From: an uncultured Synechococcus sp.
GTDB lineage: Bacteria; Cyanobacteriota; Cyanobacteriia; PCC-6307; Cyanobiaceae
NCBI GenBank assembly: GCA_937930135.1
Contig: CALGVO010000071.1
Span: 1-9,612, forward strand
Length of the DNA: 9,612 bases
Reading direction: 5' to 3'
Each line of letters starts with the position of its first letter. The stretch's first letter is position 1. The translations under genes and the position numbers were made by a program. Positions 6,411 through 9,612 of the stretch are shown piece by piece. The notes beneath the pieces are model-generated. The model was not told the DNA's origin and made no database searches. It saw only the letters and a list, made by a program, of their open reading frames with translations.

Positions 6411-7857
6411 GCCAAACCAGAGGCGCCTCGCGCCAGCGCACGTAGCCACTGAATCCATCGGCGGGAACCAGGGGCGCGATCGCCACCGCCGCCGCTCCGG
6501 AAGGCAGCAACCAGCTGACCTCTCCTGTGGCCGCCACTGTTGCGGTGGGTCCGGTGTTGGCAGCGCTGACCAGGGGTCGGGCGGTTTCGACGCTGCGCAG
6601 TTGGGCCAGGGCCAGGAACTGGCGTTGCAGCAACACGGGATAGGGGTCCAGGTTGGCGATCGTGAGCAGCCATTGGGCACCATCGGCCACGGCCCTGGCC
6701 AGGGACGCACCATTGCTGATCTCGTAGCAGATCGCCACCGCCGCCGGTGGCCCGTTCCAGCGCCAGAGGCGCTCAGGCGCCCCGGGCTCCAGGCCCCCCA
6801 CCGCCGACAAGCCCGGACCGGCGCCAAGCCAGGACGGCACCCACTCCCCAAGTGGCACAAGGCGATGCTTATCGATCGCATCGCTCGGCTGACGTTCACC
6901 GGCAGGGATCAGCAACAGGGCACTGCGTTGCCGGCCGCGGTGCCAACGGAAGCCCCCCGTGAGCAGGGGCAGGGGGGCTGGCTCCTGCAGGCGTCCCTGC
7001 AGGGGCAAGGTGCCCTCGGGCACCACCAACCAGTCCGCCTGCGCCCGCGCCGCCTCCAGCAGCGCCGCGTCCAGCCTGGCCGGCAGACGGAGCTGCTGCT
7101 CGGCGAGGAATTTCTCCCGGGTGGGAATCGCCGGCTGCCACAGGGCGACGCGCCAGGGGGCGACTGGGTGAGGGGCGTTCAGCGCCGTTTCAGCCGTGGG
7201 TAGCCAGCGCGGCCCCCATCCACCCAAGCCATGGGCCAGCACCAGCAGCACCAGCCCCACGAGCAAGGTGGATCGCTGCCCCCGGGCCTGCAGCTGCATC
7301 AGTCGCACCAGACGCCAGAGCCACCACCCCAGCAGCAGCAGCAGCGCCGCCAGGCCGCCGGCTCCGAGCCAACGCGCCAGACCCGCCAGCCAGGGATCGG
7401 CTGGCAGCAGCGAGCCGCCCACGCCAATCCAGAACAGGGGCGTTCGCGCCAGAGCGACCTCCGCCAGCCCCCAGCAACCGGCAAGCAGAACAGCGGCCGA
7501 CCAGCGCCTGCGTCCAGTGAGCGTCGCCAGCCAGGCCCAGAGCCCCACCAGCACCCCAGCCGCGAGACCGCACAACAACCAGATCAGCGTCGCCACCGGC
7601 AGGCTGAGGGGGGCGGGCACACCGATCCAGGTGAGCGGATGGAGCGCGAGCAGCCAGCGATGGCTGACCAGGATGGCCACCACGCCCCAGAGCGCCGCTG
7701 CGAATGGCTGCCGCAGCACCGACCAGAGCAGGGCCAGGGCCGGCGTCATCCAGAGCGGCCCCCCGAGCCACCAGCCGCCATGGAGGCTGAGGGCCAGGCC
7801 CGCCAGCACACCACCGCTGGCCGCCTGGAGGACAGCCATGGATCGGTCATCGCCCAT
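6304..7857 (-). CDS. lnt: Apolipoprotein N-acyltransferase
   Basis: Lnt transfers an acyl chain from phospholipid to the N-terminal cysteine of lipoproteins, the last step of lipoprotein maturation in the cytoplasmic membrane. The 517-aa protein has a strongly hydrophobic N-terminal half with several membrane spans (about 8-25, 37-70, 82-112, 120-140, 163-185, 196-212). A nitrilase-fold domain follows at about 234-465, then one closing span at about 478-494. The catalytic triad is visible: Glu281 in VVPEGTLPL, Lys330 in DKHRLVPLGEW and Cys377 in AICYEISNG. LRSVETARPLVSAANTGPTA (420-439) is also typical. I chose ATG 7857; ATG 7839 (511 aa) is equally possible and neither has a Shine-Dalgarno. 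The frame stays open to 8268, but that part is antisense to the small gene at 7912-8241 and is not hydrophobic like an Lnt N-terminus. The last 107 bp overlap the 3' end of mnmA. Substrate and activity are inferred from the family. Confidence 0.9.
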   Translation of the reverse strand: MGDDRSMAVLQAASGGVLAGLALSLHGGWWLGGPLWMTPALALLWSVLRQPFAAALWGVVAILVSHRWLLALHPLTWIGVPAPLSLPVATLIWLLCGLAAGVLVGLWAWLATLTGRRRWSAAVLLAGCWGLAEVALARTPLFWIGVGGSLLPADPWLAGLARWLGAGGLAALLLLLGWWLWRLVRLMQLQARGQRSTLLVGLVLLVLAHGLGGWGPRWLPTAETALNAPHPVAPWRVALWQPAIPTREKFLAEQQLRLPARLDAALLEAARAQADWLVVPEGTLPLQGRLQEPAPLPLLTGGFRWHRGRQRSALLLIPAGERQPSDAIDKHRLVPLGEWVPSWLGAGPGLSAVGGLEPGAPERLWRWNGPPAAVAICYEISNGASLARAVADGAQWLLTIANLDPYPVLLQRQFLALAQLRSVETARPLVSAANTGPTATVAATGEVSWLLPSGAAAVAIAPLVPADGFSGYVRWREAPLVWLTLLAALLVLRQRLAGSGPRPAAVPPRRTPPPAQG

Positions 7858-7900
7858 GGTCAACGGGGAGGGAGATCGCCATCCTGAAGTCAACCCGGCC

Positions 7901-7905
7901 AAGGA
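7901..7905 (+). promoter_or_regulatory. Shine-Dalgarno of the small phasin-like gene
   Basis: AAGGA at 7901-7905 is 6 bases before ATG 7912, which is ideal spacing. Together with the coding pattern it supports this small gene as translated. The whole lnt-7912 spacer is 54 bp, and I see no convincing -10/-35 pair in it. Confidence 0.6.
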
Positions 7906-7911
7906 TCTGCC

Positions 7912-8241
7912 ATGGAGAGCGCCAACCCCCTTCAGCAGCTGCTGCTGCGTGGCCTTGGCACCACCACGCTGGTGGCGGATCGTCTCCGTTATGTCACCCA
8001 GGAGTGGGTGAGCAGCGGCCGGCTGGATCCCTCCCATGCCTCCGCCCTGGTGGATGATGTGCTCAAGGCACTTCGGGGTGAGACGCCTGAGCTCGAGCAG
8101 CAGATGGGCCGCAACCTCGAGCGCAACCGCGACAATCTGCTTCAGGATCTCGGCCTGGCCAGCCAGAAGGAAATGGATGAACTGCGCGGCCGCATCGATC
8201 GCCTGGAACAGCAGCTGCGCCAACGCGATCGTCAGGAGTGA
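7912..8241 (+). CDS. Small phasin-like coiled-coil protein of unknown function
   Basis: This 109-aa, highly charged protein has no signal peptide or membrane span. Residues 5-35 form a probable amphipathic helix (LQQLLLRGLGTTTLVADRL), followed by a LDPSHASALVDDVLKALRGE segment. The C-terminus, about 84-106, is a heptad-patterned coiled coil (QKEMDELRGRIDRLEQQLRQ). This arrangement, with a G-L-x-S/T-x-K-E-x-D-x-L turn leading into a short coiled coil, resembles the phasin / polyhydroxyalkanoate granule-associated superfamily. No PHA genes are nearby, so a granule role is not supported. It is preceded by a good Shine-Dalgarno and sits 38 bp before the FKBP gene on the same strand, so the two could share a transcript. 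The reading frame is solid; the function is unknown. Confidence 0.8.
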   Translation: MESANPLQQLLLRGLGTTTLVADRLRYVTQEWVSSGRLDPSHASALVDDVLKALRGETPELEQQMGRNLERNRDNLLQDLGLASQKEMDELRGRIDRLEQQLRQRDRQE

Positions 8242-8279
8242 ACCTGCCACAATCAGGCTCACGTTCACTTTGAGCCGTC

Positions 8280-8915
8280 GTGCGCGACATCCTGATCAGC
8301 TCCGCCATCTGTGTGGCCTGCCTGATGGTGGCCCTGATCAGTCAGATCGTGGCGCCCTCCACCGTGGTTGCCGCCGCACCCGGTGCGTCAAGCACCAGCC
8401 TCACAGCCCCGGCCATCGCCACCAGCAGCGCCTCTGTGTCGGCGCCGATGGAACTCGATCCAGACGACCCCAACCCCACCCTTTTTGCCATGGCCGCTGA
8501 CTCGACCCAGTCTGCCGACATCGCTCAGGCTGATGCCTCCGCCCTCGGCGGCCCGATGGATGTGGAGAAATCCCGACTCACGGCCAGCGGCCTGCGCATC
8601 ACCGATGTGGTGGTGGGAAGCGGAGCCGAGGCGAGCCCAGGCGACACCGTGGTTGTGCACTACCGCGGCACCCTCGAAGACGGTTCGCAGTTTGATGCCA
8701 GCTACGACCGCGGCACCCCTTTCAGTTTCCCTCTCGGCGCCGGTCGGGTGATCAAAGGCTGGGATGAAGGCGTGCAGGGCATGCAGGTGGGTGGCAAGCG
8801 CAAGCTCGTGATCCCCCCTGATCTCGGCTACGGCAGCCGCGGTGCCGGTGGTGTGATTCCTCCCAACGCCACCCTGATCTTCGATGTGGAGCTGCTGGAG
8901 GTGAAGGGCCGTTAG
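8280..8915 (+). CDS. FKBP-type peptidyl-prolyl cis-trans isomerase, exported or membrane-anchored
   Basis: The protein has 211 aa and starts with GTG 8280; the next ATG is inside the hydrophobic segment. Residues 5-24 (LISSAICVACLMVALISQIV) form a signal peptide or membrane anchor, with a possible cleavage point after VVA (29-31). A low-complexity Ala/Ser/Thr linker and an acidic stretch run to about residue 95. The FKBP domain occupies about 98-211. The pocket residues known from FKBP12 are all recognisable: Tyr128, Phe138-Asp139, Phe148/150, Val157-Ile158, Trp161, Tyr184 and Phe201, so an active prolyl isomerase is expected. The domain would lie in the periplasm or thylakoid lumen and help fold exported proteins. 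Cysteines at 11 and 14 lie in the hydrophobic core, but the context does not look like a good lipobox. sodB follows after 25 bp, so co-transcription is likely. Confidence 0.92.
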   Translation: MRDILISSAICVACLMVALISQIVAPSTVVAAAPGASSTSLTAPAIATSSASVSAPMELDPDDPNPTLFAMAADSTQSADIAQADASALGGPMDVEKSRLTASGLRITDVVVGSGAEASPGDTVVVHYRGTLEDGSQFDASYDRGTPFSFPLGAGRVIKGWDEGVQGMQVGGKRKLVIPPDLGYGSRGAGGVIPPNATLIFDVELLEVKGR

Positions 8916-8940
8916 GATCCCGCCGCCGGATGACCTTCCC

Positions 8941-9540
8941 ATGGCCCATACCCTTCCCGCCCTGCCTTACGCCCTCGATGCCCTCGAGCCGCACATCTCC
9001 AGCTCGACGCTGGAGTTCCATCACGGCAAACACCACAACGCCTACGTCACCAACCTGAACAAGGCGATTGAAGGCACCGATCTTGACGGCAAGAGCCTGG
9101 AGGAGGTCATCTCCGCCGTTGCCGGTGATGCCAGCAAAGCCGGTGTGTTCAACAATGCCGCCCAGGTGTGGAACCACAGCTTCTACTGGCAGTGCATGAA
9201 GCCCGGTGGCGGTGGCCAGCCCAGTGGCGACCTGCTTGAGAAGATCAATGCCGACTTCGGCAGCTACGACGCTTTTGTGGAGCAGTTCAAGGCCGCTGGT
9301 GCCACGCAGTTCGGCAGCGGCTGGGCCTGGCTGGTGCTCGACAACGGCAGCCTGAAGATCACGAAAACCGCTAATGCCGACCTGCCCCTGGCCCATGGTC
9401 AGAAGGCCCTGCTCACCATGGATGTGTGGGAGCACGCTTACTACCTCGACTACCAGAATCGCCGCCCCGATTACATCAGCACCTACCTCGACAAGTTGGT
9501 GAACTGGGATTTCGTGGCCGCCAATCTCGCCGCCGCATGA
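8941..9540 (+). CDS. sodB: Superoxide dismutase, iron type
   Basis: This 199-aa cytosolic enzyme converts superoxide to oxygen and hydrogen peroxide. The four metal ligands are present: His27 (EFHHGKHH), His79 (QVWNHSFYW), Asp161 and His165 (DVWEHAYYLDYQN). His31 and Tyr35 of the substrate gateway are also there. Gln75 in NNAAQVWNH is the position that carries the outer-sphere glutamine in iron enzymes, whereas manganese enzymes usually have Gly there and a Gln in the QFGSGW region. This protein also has Gln123 before FGSGW, as many cyanobacterial iron enzymes do, so I call iron with moderate certainty and cambialistic use cannot be excluded. The length is typical for the family. ATG 8941 is preceded by a weak GGA. 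It lies 25 bp after the FKBP gene, with no obvious promoter in between. Many marine picocyanobacteria instead rely on nickel SOD (sodN). Confidence 0.95.
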   Translation: MAHTLPALPYALDALEPHISSSTLEFHHGKHHNAYVTNLNKAIEGTDLDGKSLEEVISAVAGDASKAGVFNNAAQVWNHSFYWQCMKPGGGGQPSGDLLEKINADFGSYDAFVEQFKAAGATQFGSGWAWLVLDNGSLKITKTANADLPLAHGQKALLTMDVWEHAYYLDYQNRRPDYISTYLDKLVNWDFVAANLAAA

Positions 9541-9550
9541 GAGAGCAAGA

Positions 9551-9567
9551 GCTGAGCTTGTCTCAGC
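9551..9567. terminator. Hairpin between sodB and the convergent gene at the right edge
   Basis: GCTGAG (9551-9556) and CTCAGC (9562-9567) are perfect inverted copies with a 5-base loop, 11 bases after the sodB stop. No T-run follows on either strand. It sits where two convergent genes meet and covers the probable stop codon of the minus-strand gene. It could be a weak bidirectional terminator or a 3'-end stabilising hairpin, but the stem is short. Confidence 0.4.
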
Positions 9568-9612
9568 CCTGAAGCAGCGTGCGCAGGCCGGCTTCCACGT
9601 CGGCCTGTCGCA
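9563..9612 (-). CDS. Probable C-terminus of an unidentified minus-strand gene, partial
   Basis: Read on the minus strand from the right edge, one frame gives RQADVEAGLRTLLQG and a TGA stop at 9565-9563. The helix-like, charge-patterned ending looks like a genuine protein C-terminus, and its position just past a hairpin and convergent with sodB fits the packing seen elsewhere in the window. Fifteen residues are too few to name a family, and the other two minus frames are also partly open here, so this remains tentative. Confidence 0.4.
   Translation of the reverse strand, partial: RQADVEAGLRTLLQG

Noticed and set aside
6476..6483. HIP1-like octamer GCGATCGC
   Set aside because: This is the only exact copy I found in the window, about what base composition would give by chance, so it is not evidence of HIP1 enrichment.
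5310..6899. Long minus-strand open frame (529 codons) across mnmA and the end of lnt
   Set aside because: It runs antisense to conserved MnmA motifs and in a wrong frame through lnt. The translation has no family resemblance.
7329..7347. Tandem CAG/GCA triplets resembling a microsatellite
   Set aside because: They encode the leucine run of an Lnt membrane span on the minus strand and are explained by codon use.
7858..8268. Upstream extension of the lnt frame, adding 137 residues to the N-terminus
   Set aside because: The added part is antisense to the small gene at 7912-8241, which has an ideal ribosome binding site and a coherent coiled-coil protein. The hydrophobic Lnt N-terminus begins only after ATG 7857/7839.
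1..9612. Search for tRNA, rRNA, CRISPR, insertion sequences, attachment sites or a defence island
   Set aside because: I saw no cloverleaf, repeat-spacer array, transposase or integrase motif, or terminal inverted repeats. Coding style looks uniform across the window, with no sign of a recently acquired segment.

Overview
The window looks like ordinary core chromosome from a GC-rich marine picocyanobacterium of the Synechococcus/Cyanobium type. The grounds are a DnaJ-like cell-division protein of the cyanobacterial ZipN/Ftn2 (plant ARC6) family, a short group 2 sigma-70 factor without region 1.1, a MnmA of cyanobacterial type, and tight gene packing. The strain assignment is an inference from protein style; no rRNA gene or phylogenetic marker is present. 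Nothing resembles a mobile element, phage, CRISPR array, toxin-antitoxin pair or defence system. No gene-free stretch exceeds 300 bases; the longest is about 112 bases.

Layout, left to right. Positions 1-1367 (minus) hold the N-terminal 455 codons of zipN/ftn2, which runs off the left edge. Divergent from it, after 47 bp, is pdhA, pyruvate dehydrogenase E1 alpha (plus, 1415-2506). It meets a group 2 sigma factor (minus, 2510-3463) tail to tail, with 3 bp between them. Upstream of the sigma gene on the same strand is a fused NAD(P)H-hydrate epimerase/dehydratase (minus, 3576-5174). Divergent from that is mnmA, the tRNA 2-thiouridylase (plus, 5211-6410). Its 3' end overlaps by 107 bp the 3' end of the convergent lnt gene, apolipoprotein N-acyltransferase (minus, 6304-7857). 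Divergent from lnt is a plus-strand run: a small coiled-coil, phasin-like protein (7912-8241), a membrane-anchored or exported FKBP-type prolyl isomerase (8280-8915) and an iron superoxide dismutase (8941-9540). The last 50 bases appear to be the C-terminus of a minus-strand gene convergent with sodB.

The genes are mostly housekeeping: Z-ring assembly, entry of pyruvate into acetyl-CoA, promoter selection, repair of damaged NAD(P)H, tRNA wobble modification, lipoprotein maturation, protein folding in the envelope or lumen, and superoxide removal. They do not form one pathway. The organisation is alternating divergent and convergent pairs with very short spacers, so promoters are squeezed into gaps of about 40-110 bp and convergent genes have little room for terminators.

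I did not find a new multi-gene system. The points most worth a second look are the zipN-pdhA divergent pair, the 107 bp mnmA/lnt antisense overlap, a nested dyad symmetry upstream of the sigma gene, the small unexplained phasin-like gene, and the FKBP-sodB pair.
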